Shown in pieces: positions 46,281 to 54,530 of a stretch of DNA of 64,000 nt. Numbering within the stretch: the stretch's first letter is position 1; each line of letters opens with the position of its first letter. The notes beneath the pieces are model-generated. The model did not search any database. It was not told the DNA's origin and was given only the letters and a program-made list of their open reading frames with translations. Both the position numbers and the translations under genes were made by a program. The stretch comes from Scalindua sp964344685 (GTDB lineage: Bacteria; Planctomycetota; Brocadiia; Brocadiales; Scalinduaceae). The stretch covers positions 164,375 to 228,374 of the forward strand of contig CAYFOK010000005.1 of the NCBI GenBank assembly GCA_964344685.1, given 5' to 3'.

Positions 46281-46859
46281 ATGAAAATTGTAAATGTCAT
46301 TTTATCAATATTTGCTCTATCTTTTGTGGGTTGTGCTTATGTTTCACAACAAGTACAAATATCTCCAAGTATACATGTAATAGATTCAAACACTGGAAAA
46401 GGCATGAAGATTACTGTAAGAGTGAAAGACGAAAGACCATCGAAATCATTAGGCCATAGAGGAGGTCCCTATGGTAGAGGGGCAGAGATTACAACAACTC
46501 AGAATATAGAAGGGTTGGTCAGGGAAGAAATAATAAAGGGATTGAAGAAAAAAGGATTTGATACTGCAGAATATAATGTGAAGCATGACAGAGAATTAAT
46601 TGCAGAATTAAGGCTTTTTGAATATTCTACTTCCACTGGGGTTTTTACTAATGGAGTTCATGTAAATGGAGCTTTAAAAGTTATCTGCAAAAACAGGGAT
46701 AGTGAGTTTGAGAGAATGTACAGGATTGAAAATGAGGACAGAGTTGTACTTGTTCCCGGGGCAAAGACAAATGAACAGATGTTATCAGACGGAATGAGTA
46801 ATTTATTAGAAAAATTACTTTCAGACAATGAATTAATAAATTTTCTTGCCAGTGCCTAA
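46281..46859 (+). CDS. YajG-like lipoprotein
   Basis: 192 residues, AAGGAA 8 bases upstream of the ATG. Lipobox SFVGCAY. The mature protein has KITVRVKDERPSKSLGHRGG, then LVREEIIKGLKKKGFDT and ELIAELRLFEYSTSTGVFTN, which match the YajG/Lipoprotein_16 plan (a strand with VxDxR, a helix, then LxVxLxxL). Function of that family is unknown; it is outer-membrane attached. The next lipoprotein gene starts 14 bases on, so the two are surely cotranscribed. Confidence 0.75.
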   Translation: MKIVNVILSIFALSFVGCAYVSQQVQISPSIHVIDSNTGKGMKITVRVKDERPSKSLGHRGGPYGRGAEITTTQNIEGLVREEIIKGLKKKGFDTAEYNVKHDRELIAELRLFEYSTSTGVFTNGVHVNGALKVICKNRDSEFERMYRIENEDRVVLVPGAKTNEQMLSDGMSNLLEKLLSDNELINFLASA

Positions 46860-46873
46860 AAAAGGAATTTGAA

Positions 46874-47587
46874 ATGTATAAAAAATATATAATTATATTG
46901 ATATGCCTCTTATTTACCGGGTGTCTAACGTCTAAAAAGTATAATCCTCAACCTATAGTTCTCAGAGAGCTGACTACACTCCCCGAAGCGGTAAAAGTGG
47001 GCTCATTATACATGTTTGCTGAAGAGTATGTCAGCCTTTCGGGTCTTGATTTCTCAAAAGCCAAATTAAGAACGGTACGGCTTACACTACAGAACACTTC
47101 TTCTGAAAAAGACGAATACGCGGCTACACATGAGTTTGACTTTACTGATTTTCGTGGTATTGGCAAAAAAGAATATGAACCATACCCTTATTCAGACGCA
47201 TACATATTACTTGATAACTCCGCTGATACAACTGAAAGCATCAAAGGTACAGCTCTTGGAGCCGTTGGAGGCGGTGCAATAGGCGCGGCGGTTGGTGCTG
47301 CAATAGGCGCTATAGGAGGAGACGCCGGTTCCAGTGCCGCATTAGGTGCAGTTTTAGGTGGTACTGGAGGCGGGTTTAAAGGACATCAACACTATAAAGC
47401 TAAGGCCAGCATAGTAGTCGATAAAGAAATCTATTCAAGAAAAATGCCGGAATACATTAATATACAGCCGGGTACCAAAATTACCGGCATACTATTCTTC
47501 CCGTCAGATATTAATGCCCTTCACATTAACATTGAAGGTGTGAATTACAACATTTCAATTTACAAACTGGAGTCTATAAAAAAATAA
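46874..47587 (+). CDS. Lipoprotein with glycine-zipper segment
   Basis: 237 residues. AAAAGGAA precedes the start and the lipobox is LFTGCLT. The middle of the protein holds a glycine zipper, TALGAVGGGAIGAAVGAAIG followed by AIGGDAGSSAALGAVLGGTG, which in other lipoproteins inserts in a membrane. The C-terminal part (GTKITGILFFPSDINALHIN) looks like a beta domain. No named family recognised. It is probably translated with the YajG-like gene. Confidence 0.7.
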   Translation: MYKKYIIILICLLFTGCLTSKKYNPQPIVLRELTTLPEAVKVGSLYMFAEEYVSLSGLDFSKAKLRTVRLTLQNTSSEKDEYAATHEFDFTDFRGIGKKEYEPYPYSDAYILLDNSADTTESIKGTALGAVGGGAIGAAVGAAIGAIGGDAGSSAALGAVLGGTGGGFKGHQHYKAKASIVVDKEIYSRKMPEYINIQPGTKITGILFFPSDINALHINIEGVNYNISIYKLESIKK

Positions 47588-47914
47588 TCTGGGGACACTA
47601 TACCTGTTTTAATTTAAGATTTAATATTGTAGATTGACGATTGATCATTCCTCTATCTGTGTTTATCTGTGAAGATCCGTGGCTAAATAATCCTTTTAAC
47701 TTTTTTTCCTGAGTTTCCTGCTTTCTTTAGATGTATCATTTCTTATAACTGTGCTTTTTCCGTGAAAATCTGTGGCTAAAAGTCAATTTTCAATTATCAA
47801 TTAAGAATTATCAACGATGAACTACAAATTCATAATTACTAATTATTGTCACATTCCTCTGCGTTCTCTGCGTTAAGATTTGCTTTTTCATTACAAACGA
47901 GTAGAATTTACTCT
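47588..47914. other. Intergenic repeat mosaic
   Basis: Family B pieces near 47651-47683 (CTGTGTTTATCTGTGAAGAT) and 47760, a family A piece near 47857-47876, then the start of the 157-bp repeat. No gene seen. Confidence 0.55.
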
Positions 47915-48036
47915 ATGGAATTAGAATCAGCTAAGGAAGATGAAAGAAACCGGTCAGGCTCCGCTGCCAGAAGACAAAATGAAGGATTACCGGGATTCCG
48001 GTATCTGTTTTTCGGTCGTCGAAAGGAGATTCGACG
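47880..48036 (+). repeat. 157-bp repeat, copy 1
   Basis: About 93 percent identical by eye to 48770-48926. Contains dyads ACCGG-GATT-CCGGT and GTCGAA-AGGAGA-TTCGAC. It is the 5' part of the DUF5658-like gene. Confidence 0.85.
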
Positions 48037-48103
48037 AAGCGAAGAGGTTAGCTTGGTCCGACCCTATGCTACAAATGGAATTTTCATTGGACACTATAAA
48101 TGA
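47915..48103 (+). pseudogene. Truncated 5' copy of the DUF5658-like gene
   Basis: Starts MELESAKEDERNRSGSAARR and follows the intact gene at 48805 as far as FGRRKEIRR. It then runs directly into the orphan RAYT end (ggttagcttggtccgaccct), giving an unrelated tail EEVSLVRPYATNG. All membrane segments are missing, so it is a fragment left by rearrangement. Confidence 0.75.
48046..48072. repeat. Orphan RAYT right end
   Basis: The 27 bases GGTTAGCTTGGTCCGACCCT plus ATGCTAC are identical to 45368-45394, with no transposase beside them. Confidence 0.8.
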
Positions 48104-48609
48104 GAGATAAATTAATGATTTTAATGTTATGTATAGCTTCCAGTTTATTTCTTCCATCATGCCTCTTTTCTGCAGGTGATGTTGGAAAGGGAAGAAAGGA
48201 GCTTGAAAAAGTAGCAGAGAAAGGCAATATTATCATTGGTGCTTTAGAAGCATATAAGAAAGACAGTGGTGAATATCCTATTAAACTTTCTTCTCTTTAT
48301 CCAAAGTATATTAGTCATAATACTGATCTTGTATATGAATTTTCATATGCACGTGAAGATCAAGTGAGGGGAGGGCTCTTTACAGATGAAGAAATTAATG
48401 ATTGGGGAGGATATCAACTTGCAAATTTAGATATAAAACAGTCGGTATTTTCTAGTAGGACATGGTATGCATTTGTGTATAGACCGTCCAAATTATATCC
48501 TGAAAGAAAATGGATCAAACCAAAAAAGAGGGTTAAAGATTGGGCATTAATAGTAATATATAGACGTTATGGGTCAAAAGAAAATCCAATTGTTGGTCCT
48601 GGTGTTTAA
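48100..48609 (+). CDS. Exported protein with pseudopilin-like segment
   Basis: 169 residues. A hydrophobic start with possible lipobox LFLPSC is followed by ELEKVAEKGNIIIGALEAYK and KDSGEYPIKLSSLYPKYIS, which resemble the mature part of GspG/type II pseudopilins without their N-terminal methylation helix. The rest (RTWYAFVYRPSKLYPERKW, YRRYGSKENPIVGPGV) is not recognised. No ribosome site is visible; the start lies just after the orphan RAYT end, so its promoter may have changed. Function unknown. Confidence 0.6.
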   Translation: MRDKLMILMLCIASSLFLPSCLFSAGDVGKGRKELEKVAEKGNIIIGALEAYKKDSGEYPIKLSSLYPKYISHNTDLVYEFSYAREDQVRGGLFTDEEINDWGGYQLANLDIKQSVFSSRTWYAFVYRPSKLYPERKWIKPKKRVKDWALIVIYRRYGSKENPIVGPGV

Positions 48610-48650
48610 TTAGAGAAGGGAACTGTTAACAGAGAAAAAAATGGGTTAAG

Positions 48651-48733
48651 CTCCCCTTGACTGCATTATTAATCCCTAATTCCTCAATTCCTTAATCTTG
48701 TTTCTGTTTTATTTTATCAGTTTTTATCTGTGA
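48651..48733 (+). repeat. 83-bp repeat, copy 2
   Basis: One base different from 45410-45492. Both copies are followed by family B sequence. Confidence 0.88.
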
Positions 48734-48769
48734 AAATCTGTGGCCAAAGTTTTCCTCCCTATTCCCTAT

Positions 48770-48926
48770 TTGCTTTTTCATAGCAAACTAGTAGAATGCA
48801 CTCTATGGAATTAGAATCAGCAAAGGAAGATGAAAGGAACCGGTCAGACTCCGCTGCCAGAAGACAAAATGAAGGATTACCGGGATTCCGGTATCTGTTT
48901 TTTGGACGTCGAAAGGAGATTCGACG
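48770..48926 (+). repeat. 157-bp repeat, copy 2 (within the DUF5658-like gene)
   Basis: Covers the region before the start and about 40 codons of the gene at 48805. Confidence 0.85.
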
Positions 48927-49284
48927 TCACGTAGATCATCAGGAAAGCTATTTCCTCGATCATTTTAGTTTGCGTGTTTTCAGCGTAATTATTGCAATAA
49001 TTCTATTAAGCGTAACTGACGCCATGCTCACCCTCTATCTAATTCGTCACGGCGCAGCAGAAGTTAATCCAATAATGGAGCATTTTCTGAAATATGGCTC
49101 GTTACCATTTCTGGCGGCAAAATATCTGCTGACCACCGCTTCTGTAGTACTACTGCTTATATATAAAAATGTTTACATTTTCGGGACGAAGATTCGTGCT
49201 AAATATCTGTTTATCTTGATTTTTCTGATCTTTATTTCTGTAGTACTCTGGGAATTGTATTTAATCCTGTTTGTTTTAAAATAA
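48805..49284 (+). CDS. DUF5658-like membrane protein
   Basis: 159 residues from ATG 48805, the start kept in the truncated copy. A basic N-terminal tail (ERNRSDSAARRQ, FRYLFFGRRKEIRRHVDHQE) is followed by four hydrophobic helices. VTDAMLTLYLIRHGAAEVNP and FLAAKYLLTTASVVLLLIYK match the DUF5658 pattern. Function unknown. The upstream 157 bp is duplicated about 0.9 kb away. No ribosome site stands out. Confidence 0.75.
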   Translation: MELESAKEDERNRSDSAARRQNEGLPGFRYLFFGRRKEIRRHVDHQESYFLDHFSLRVFSVIIAIILLSVTDAMLTLYLIRHGAAEVNPIMEHFLKYGSLPFLAAKYLLTTASVVLLLIYKNVYIFGTKIRAKYLFILIFLIFISVVLWELYLILFVLK

Positions 49285-49383
49285 GTGTCTAAAGTGAACT
49301 AAAATTTAAAGTGACTAAAGTTAAAATTCAATTCCCCACACGAAGGCACTAAGACACAGAGAAAAACTAAAAGGAAAACTTTA

Positions 49384-49527
49384 CCACGGAAAAGCACGGA
49401 ATAAGCACTGATAAAAAAAGAGAAAGAAAATGCAGCTTAGGAAAGCAGGAATTACAGGAAAAAAAGACAAAAGAATGTTCACCACAGAGACGCAAAGTGC
49501 GCAGGGAAAAACTAAAAGAAATATTTA
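49384..49527 (+). repeat. Composite ~145-bp repeat, copy 1
   Basis: CCACGGAAAAGCACGGAATA, then GCAGCTTAGGAAAGCAGGAA and CACCACAGAGACGCAAAGTG. Two further copies lie in tandem at 50524-50794. Confidence 0.75.
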
Positions 49528-49613
49528 GCCACAGACTAACACAAACAAAACAGATTTATCTTTTACGTGTCAATCCGTGAAATTCGTTTCTTGTCTTTTC
49601 TAGTAAAAAATAG

Positions 49614-49641
49614 TTGACATAATTATTATTTTATTTAGAAT
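49614..49641 (+). promoter_or_regulatory. Promoter of the paired small lipoproteins
   Basis: TTGACA, 16-base spacer, TAGAAT, about 140 bases before the first ATG. Confidence 0.5.
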
Positions 49642-49784
49642 CCGCTTTATTGTTAGGAAAAGATCCCTATATGCCTGCCCGTATGTCGTTTTTGAATCTC
49701 AGTATTAATTGCAAATTTGAACAATTAAGAAGAAAAAATATTTTTTTAATTTAATTAACAAACTGGCAATGAGGAGATTTTACC

Positions 49785-50003
49785 ATGATTAAGAAAATAC
49801 CATCAAATAAATCTATACATGAGGTATTCCATACCATTATCATAATCATTGGACTTTTACTTTCACTATGTGTCTTTATAGCTGGTTGTACTGCTGGCGG
49901 AGGATATGTCGGTCGTGATGGTAATGCGGCAGGTGGAACTATCAATGTGGATGTCTCCCCCAATGTTGAAATAAGTGGTACTCCTGAAATTAAAAGTAAA
50001 TAA
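49785..50003 (+). CDS. Small lipoprotein, paralogue 1 of a tandem pair
   Basis: 72 residues with GAGGAG 10 bases upstream. The signal segment (IIIIIGLLLSLCVFIAGC) ends in a lipobox. The mature part is only about 37 residues: TAGGGYVGRDGNAAGGTINV then DVSPNVEISGTPEIKSK. The block GGGxVGRDGNAxGG is shared with the next gene, so the two are paralogues. No known family. It probably sits on the membrane as a short peptide. Confidence 0.7.
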   Translation: MIKKIPSNKSIHEVFHTIIIIIGLLLSLCVFIAGCTAGGGYVGRDGNAAGGTINVDVSPNVEISGTPEIKSK

Positions 50004-50021
50004 TTTTTTATGGAGATTATT

Positions 50022-50417
50022 ATGTATGGCAACAAGAACCATCCGTCATTATTTTTTCCCTTAAATCTGTTGATAATATTATTAGTACTTTCCGGTTGTT
50101 CCGCTGGAGGTGGTGGTGTGGGAAGAGATGGTAATGCAGAAGGAGGAAAAATTAATATTAATCTGGGGCTCGGTGAAGCATTTGCTCCTTATATGCCTCC
50201 GTCAGCGAATCAGACTCGGAGCCCAAATGTTCCTTCGTGTGGAGATCCGTATTGCAAGAACCCTGCACACTACGGTACTTCTTCCAGGCCGATTCCTTCG
50301 TGCGGTAATCCTAATTGTTCAAATCCAGCACACTACGGCTCTTCTCCCAGGCCAATGATTCCGCTGTGTGGAAACCCCTATTGTTCAAATCCAGCACATT
50401 ACGGCCCTGCTCCTTGA
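50022..50417 (+). CDS. Small lipoprotein with three CX4CX4H repeats
   Basis: 131 residues from ATG 50022; GGAG lies 6 bases upstream, which favours it over the ATG at 50010. Lipobox LVLSGCSAG. After the shared block GGGGVGRDGNAEGGKININL comes a Pro-rich linker, then three copies of a 19-21 residue unit: SCGDPYCKNPAHYGTSSRP, SCGNPNCSNPAHYGSSPRP and LCGNPYCSNPAHYG. Each has the C-x4-C-x4-H spacing and an invariant NPAHYG, suggesting repeated metal or cofactor binding outside the cytoplasm. I know no family with this pattern. Confidence 0.72.
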   Translation: MYGNKNHPSLFFPLNLLIILLVLSGCSAGGGGVGRDGNAEGGKININLGLGEAFAPYMPPSANQTRSPNVPSCGDPYCKNPAHYGTSSRPIPSCGNPNCSNPAHYGSSPRPMIPLCGNPYCSNPAHYGPAP

Positions 50418-50482
50418 TCAAACATTCTTAAGTTGACCGGCTACATAATGTCAATATTCTTTGTAGGTCAGGCTTCACCTCT

Positions 50483-50506
50483 CCCAGGACAAAAGGCGCC
50501 GAGGAC
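50483..50506. repeat. Repeat G (CCGGACAAAAGGCGCCGAGG type)
   Basis: CCCAGGACAAAAGGCGCCGA then GGAC. Others lie at 54320-54343 and inside a gene at 57833-57856. Confidence 0.65.
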
Positions 50507-50523
50507 AAGAAGAATAAACTATA

Positions 50524-50794
50524 GCCACAGATTTTCACAGATAAAGCACTGATAAAAGAAGAGAAAGAATATGCATCTTAGGAAATCAGGAATTGCAGGA
50601 AATAAGACAAAAGAATGTTCACCGCAGAGACGCAAAGTCCGCAGAGAGAAACTAAAAGAAATATTTCAGCCACGGATTTTCACGGATAAAGCACTGATAA
50701 AAGAAGAGAAAGAATATGCATCTTAGGAAAGCAGGAATTGCAGGAAAAAAGACAAAAGAATTTCACCGCAAAGAGCGCAAAGGAAAAAACTTTA
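50524..50794 (+). repeat. Composite repeat, copies 2 and 3 in tandem
   Basis: Unit starts GCCACAGATTTTCACAGATA at 50524 and GCCACGGATTTTCACGGATA at 50669, a period of 145 bases. Each joins family B, a spacer GCATCTTAGGAAA, and family A. Confidence 0.8.
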
Positions 50795-51034
50795 GCCACA
50801 GATTTCCTCAGATAGAAACTGTATGTTAAAAACTAAAAAAGAAGAAAATAAACTCACTGCTAAGACACAAAAAGAAAAACTATGGCCACAGACTATCACA
50901 AACAAAACAGATTTGTTTTTTAGTGTCAATCTGTTAAATTAGTGTCTTGTCTTTTGCCTTTTTACTTCAACATTTTACATTCCTTGTTCTATATTCGATA
51001 TTCTCTTTTTCTTTTACATCAGTGTGTATCCGTA

Positions 51035-52546
51035 TTAATCTGTGGCTAAGTTAGCTGTATCTCTCTCATAGGAAGAGAGTGTCGTTTCGAAATGTTCGAT
51101 CAGTTTTTCATTCATCTGCCGGGAAAACAGGTCATTTTCATCGTAAACACATGAGTCAAAATCTGTGTTGTCTGCATCTCTGTTCCGATAGATAGTTTCA
51201 AGTGACTGAAGGCAGAAGGTATTTATTTTGTCTGACAGCTCTTTTACGGACTTATCCTTAAACTCATAATCACATTCATACATGGTGCCGGAAACCGGTT
51301 TAGAGCCACTGTTTTTTATTTGATAATCATGAGTCCCCTTGAACATTGTCTGCTTGTGGTGTAAGAGATGTGCTGTAATACTTGGTGATTTAAGCATATC
51401 CATCTCTTTAAGAAATTCAAAATTTTCTCTCACATCTTCAAGTGTTGAATCCGGTTCAAACATGATGAATCCGTAATTGGGCTCAATACCATGCTTCCTG
51501 AGTATCGTAATAGCATTCTTATTATCCTCAACAGTGGTGTATTTCCTGAATTTGGCCAACGACCTCTCACTACCGCTCTCAACACCCAGGAACACGTCCG
51601 TGAGGCCGGCCTTAACCAGCTTCCCTATCGTTTCCTCCTTTACGTCATTAACCCTGCACTCAATTCCAAACGCTATTTTAATACCGTTATCAATTAAGAG
51701 GTTTGCAAGTTCACATGCGCGCTCTCTCCCCTTTCTGCCGGGGCCGAAAAAATTGGCATCGGCAAAATAGAAATACCGCTCTCCCAGTTTTTCGTAAATA
51801 TCAGAGATTTCATTAAATACATTTTCAGGACTTCTACCCCTCCAGTATGATTCATCGCCATAAAAATTGTCCAGGTAACAGAAAGTACACTGTCCATAGC
51901 AGCCCCTGCTGGCAAGTATATAGGTAGATATCCCTCTCCTCTTTTTCAGATCGAAGTCATCACGGCAGGGAAATGGAAGATTGTCAAGGTTTGAAACCGG
52001 CTTCCTCGGCCTGTTCTGTACTATGCCGGTTTCCACTGCAGAACCGTTAGCCTTACCTGCAGGAGCCTTAAAGGCGAGTCCGTCTATTTCGTATAAAGCG
52101 GAAGAGCCCCTGTTATGCACAATCGTGTTTGCCAGTTCCAGAAACGTAGTCTCAGGTTCACCTATTGTTATAGATCCAACAAATGGATTTTCAGACAATA
52201 TCTCTCTAAATGCAAATGTGGGAAAGTGGCCATAGAGGTTTATGTGGATGTCCGGTACTGACTTTTTAAGATGCTGGAGCGCCTGAAATATATCGTCAGT
52301 ATACTCCCACAAATAGACAAGATGAACACCTAACAGTTTAAAGCTCTTTTTTCTCAACTCCCGTACTGTTTTGTCGAAAGACCACTGATGCAGGTTTGCG
52401 TCAACAATCTCCATATCAATATCACTGGACTTCAGTGTTGACGCAATGTAGCCGGTCATCAGGCAAGCGGAAAGCGGGGTATTAACAACAGATTCATATC
52501 TTTCAGGGGTTCTTGGCCTTGGATGTTCTAATAGAACTATGGACAT
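51035..52546 (-). CDS. B12-binding radical SAM protein
   Basis: 503 residues. An N-terminal cobalamin-binding-like domain (about 1-175; LSACLMTGYIASTLKSSDID) precedes the radical SAM core with CYGQCTFCYLDNFYG (CxxxCxxC), YFYFADANFFGPG and VFLGVESGSERSLAKFRKYT. The C-terminal 110 residues are accessory. It resembles BchE/hopanoid- or tetrapyrrole-type methylases or cyclases, with no substrate assignable. The last codons (LATD and stop) are supplied by a family B repeat (TTAGCCACAGATTAA), a sign that the 3' end has been replaced. Confidence 0.87.
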   Translation of the reverse strand: MSIVLLEHPRPRTPERYESVVNTPLSACLMTGYIASTLKSSDIDMEIVDANLHQWSFDKTVRELRKKSFKLLGVHLVYLWEYTDDIFQALQHLKKSVPDIHINLYGHFPTFAFREILSENPFVGSITIGEPETTFLELANTIVHNRGSSALYEIDGLAFKAPAGKANGSAVETGIVQNRPRKPVSNLDNLPFPCRDDFDLKKRRGISTYILASRGCYGQCTFCYLDNFYGDESYWRGRSPENVFNEISDIYEKLGERYFYFADANFFGPGRKGRERACELANLLIDNGIKIAFGIECRVNDVKEETIGKLVKAGLTDVFLGVESGSERSLAKFRKYTTVEDNKNAITILRKHGIEPNYGFIMFEPDSTLEDVRENFEFLKEMDMLKSPSITAHLLHHKQTMFKGTHDYQIKNSGSKPVSGTMYECDYEFKDKSVKELSDKINTFCLQSLETIYRNRDADNTDFDSCVYDENDLFSRQMNEKLIEHFETTLSSYERDTANLATD

Positions 52547-52561
52547 GTTTCTAAGGATTAT

Positions 52562-52600
52562 GAGGAGAAAAAGTGCCTAAAGATCAAAGTGAACTAAAAT
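52562..52600. repeat. Family D repeat, left side of the ThiC-family gene
   Basis: GAGGAGAAAAAGTGCCTAAA then GATCAAAGTGAACTAAAA. A near-identical direct copy is at 54399-54436. Confidence 0.75.
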
Positions 52601-52712
52601 GACTAAAGTTGTAAAAAAGCAAAGAAAAAACTATAGCCACAGATTTACACGGATCAAGCACTGATGTAAAAAGACTAAAAATGAAGTTCACCGCTCCCTG
52701 GATAAGAAGCTA

Positions 52713-52728
52713 CCTCACTCTCGTGAGG
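52713..52728 (-). repeat. REP-like hairpin, short form
   Basis: CCTCAC-TCTC-GTGAGG; on the minus strand the loop is GAGA. The flanking ATTCCAGTTTGCATGCAGGC is shared with 54712. It lies in the 302-base gap between the radical SAM gene and the ThiC-family gene, which also holds families B and D. Confidence 0.78.
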
Positions 52729-52805
52729 ATTCCAGTTTGCATGCAGGCCTCTCTTCTCCGAATAAAAGAGGCTGAGAACAAGAAGATAAAAAATTGGGTA
52801 CCATA

Positions 52806-52848
52806 ACTTTAGGCACTTCAAACTTTAGTTCACTTTAGTTCACTTATT
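52806..52848. repeat. Family D repeat, reverse copy
   Basis: ACTTTAGGCACTTCAAACTT then TAGTTCACTTTAGTTCAC. It reaches the stop of the ThiC-family gene. Confidence 0.7.
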
Positions 52849-54195
52849 TTAGAATCCATTTCCTGATATTGCAGCGGAGTAGCTCTTTTTCCTGCTATTT
52901 TTCAGATCATCTACGTAATATTCCATCACACCCTTTAATGAACACACCGCACCGCACATTGTGCATGTCTCCTCTGCTTCCATTGGCGGCCTGCTGCTCC
53001 TGATCTCCTCAGCTTTCTCTTTAGTGATTGCTGTTTCAAACTGGGTTTTCCAGTCAAGGTCTCTCCTGGCAATACCCATTTTCAGATCCTGGTTTTTAAC
53101 TTTATCCTTAAGTTTTACCATGTCTCCAACATGAGTAGCTACCTTGGCGGCCATAATGCCCTCTCTGACATCGTCAGGCGTAGGAAGTGCAAGGTGTTCA
53201 GGAGGTGTAACGTAACAGATAAAATCAGCACCATAACGCGATGATAAAGCGGCGCCGATTGCAGAAGATATATGATCATACCCAGGTGTCACGTCAGTAG
53301 TAATCGGGCCGAGCATGTAAAAGGGAGCATTATTGCTCATTCTCTTCTGTATAATTACATTTGCTTCTATTTCATCTATCGGTATGTGTCCGGGACCTTC
53401 AACAATTATCTGAACACCCTTACTCTGGGCATATTCAGCAACCTCTGAATTCATTATCAATTCCTGTATTTGAGCCCTGTCGGTGCTGTCATGCACCGCT
53501 CCGGCTCTCAGACCGTTCCCAAGACTTAAAATCACGTCGTATTTCTTCATAATGTCAATGAGCCTGTCAAGCTCTTCATACAGTGGATTCTCTTTTTTAT
53601 TATGGTTCATCCAGGCAGTCAGGAATGAGCCTCCCCTGCTTACCAGACCACCGTATCTATAACCCTGTTTTCGGAGTCGCTCTAAAGTAGTCAGATTTAT
53701 ACCGCAGTGAATGGCCATAAAGCCGATCCCGTCCTGTGCCTGCTGTTCGATAACATCAAAAAGAAAATTAGAATCCATATGAACGACAGAACCCTTTTTA
53801 TCAATAGTTTCCATTGCCGCCTGGTAAAGAGGTACATTCCCGACCGTTAAATTGACTGCATCGAGAACCCTTCTCCTTATCTCAGTCAGGTTACCTCCAG
53901 TCGAAAGTTCCATCAGCGTATCAGCACCTGCTTCTTCTGCGACTTTGGCCTTCTCCACTTCCATATCAAAATCGATAATGTCAGGAGAGGTTCCGATACT
54001 TGCATTTATCTTTGTCCTGAGGCCACCCCCGATACCGACAACCCTGGATTTTCTTTGAGGATTTCCATATATGACAATGTGGCCGTTAGCTATGCCATCA
54101 CGTATAAACTCAGGGCTGACATCATCATAGACAGCAGCCTCTTTCATTTCTTCAGTTATTTCGCCTTCTCTGGCTCTGTCAAGTTGTGTCTTCAT
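52849..54195 (-). CDS. ThiC-family radical SAM synthase (ThiC or BzaF)
   Basis: 448 residues of the short ThiC type. The family converts aminoimidazole ribotide to HMP-phosphate (ThiC, thiamin) or to 5-hydroxybenzimidazole (BzaF, lower ligand of cobamides). Seen: NASIGTSPDI, ADTLMELSTGGNL, FMAIHCGIN, VEGPGHIPIDEIEANV, TPPEHLALP and the cluster motif CTMCGAVC (CX2CX3C) near the C-terminus. ThiC normally has GDGLRPG; here it is LGNGLRAG, and the stretch HCGIN...TLERLRKQGYRYGG is nearer to what I recall of BzaF. No TPP riboswitch is present in the leader. I cannot decide by eye. It lies between direct copies of repeat D. Confidence 0.85.
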   Translation of the reverse strand: MKTQLDRAREGEITEEMKEAAVYDDVSPEFIRDGIANGHIVIYGNPQRKSRVVGIGGGLRTKINASIGTSPDIIDFDMEVEKAKVAEEAGADTLMELSTGGNLTEIRRRVLDAVNLTVGNVPLYQAAMETIDKKGSVVHMDSNFLFDVIEQQAQDGIGFMAIHCGINLTTLERLRKQGYRYGGLVSRGGSFLTAWMNHNKKENPLYEELDRLIDIMKKYDVILSLGNGLRAGAVHDSTDRAQIQELIMNSEVAEYAQSKGVQIIVEGPGHIPIDEIEANVIIQKRMSNNAPFYMLGPITTDVTPGYDHISSAIGAALSSRYGADFICYVTPPEHLALPTPDDVREGIMAAKVATHVGDMVKLKDKVKNQDLKMGIARRDLDWKTQFETAITKEKAEEIRSSRPPMEAEETCTMCGAVCSLKGVMEYYVDDLKNSRKKSYSAAISGNGF

Positions 54196-54398
54196 TCTAT
54201 TTTCCCCTTTTCAAATTATGTAAAATCCATCTTACTAATTCAAAATTCTAGGATAATAAGTAATAATTGTCAAAATATTTCTTTCAGGCACTAATTTCAC
54301 CACGTATACACACGTATATCCCCGGACAATAGGCGCCGCAGACAGTAATACGCGAAGGATGAAAATTAGACAGGATAACAGGATAGAGAGAATTAATA

Positions 54399-54436
54399 AG
54401 GAGAAAAAGTGCCTAAAGATCAAAGTAAACTAAAGC
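54399..54436. repeat. Family D repeat, right side of the ThiC-family gene
   Basis: AAGGAGAAAAAGTGCCTAAA then GATCAAAGTAAACTAAAG, a direct copy of 52562-52600. Confidence 0.75.
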
Positions 54437-54472
54437 GTTAAGGATTGAATATTTAAATATTGTAGATTGCCG

Positions 54473-54530
54473 AATCAAATCCAAATGACCAGGCTCAAAT
54501 GCCAAATCAATGCCTGAAGATCAAATGAAG
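54473..54530. repeat. Dispersed repeat family C
   Basis: AATCAAATCCAAATGACCAG then GCTCAAATGCCAAATCAATG. Confidence 0.7.

Larger units (their letters stand above)
49285..49784. other. Repeat-filled intergenic space
   Basis: 500 bases without a gene: family D (49284-49318), family A (49335-49365), a composite unit of families B and A (49384-49527), another family B piece (49526-49571), then a clean promoter for the lipoprotein pair. Confidence 0.65.
50418..51034. other. Repeat-filled intergenic space
   Basis: 617 bases without a gene, made of repeat G (50483-50506), two composite units (50524-50794), and family A/B pieces up to 51046. Confidence 0.7.

Noticed and set aside
48100..48609. Calling this gene a true type II pseudopilin
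   Set aside because: It lacks the prepilin peptidase site and the conserved N-terminal helix; only the middle segment is similar.
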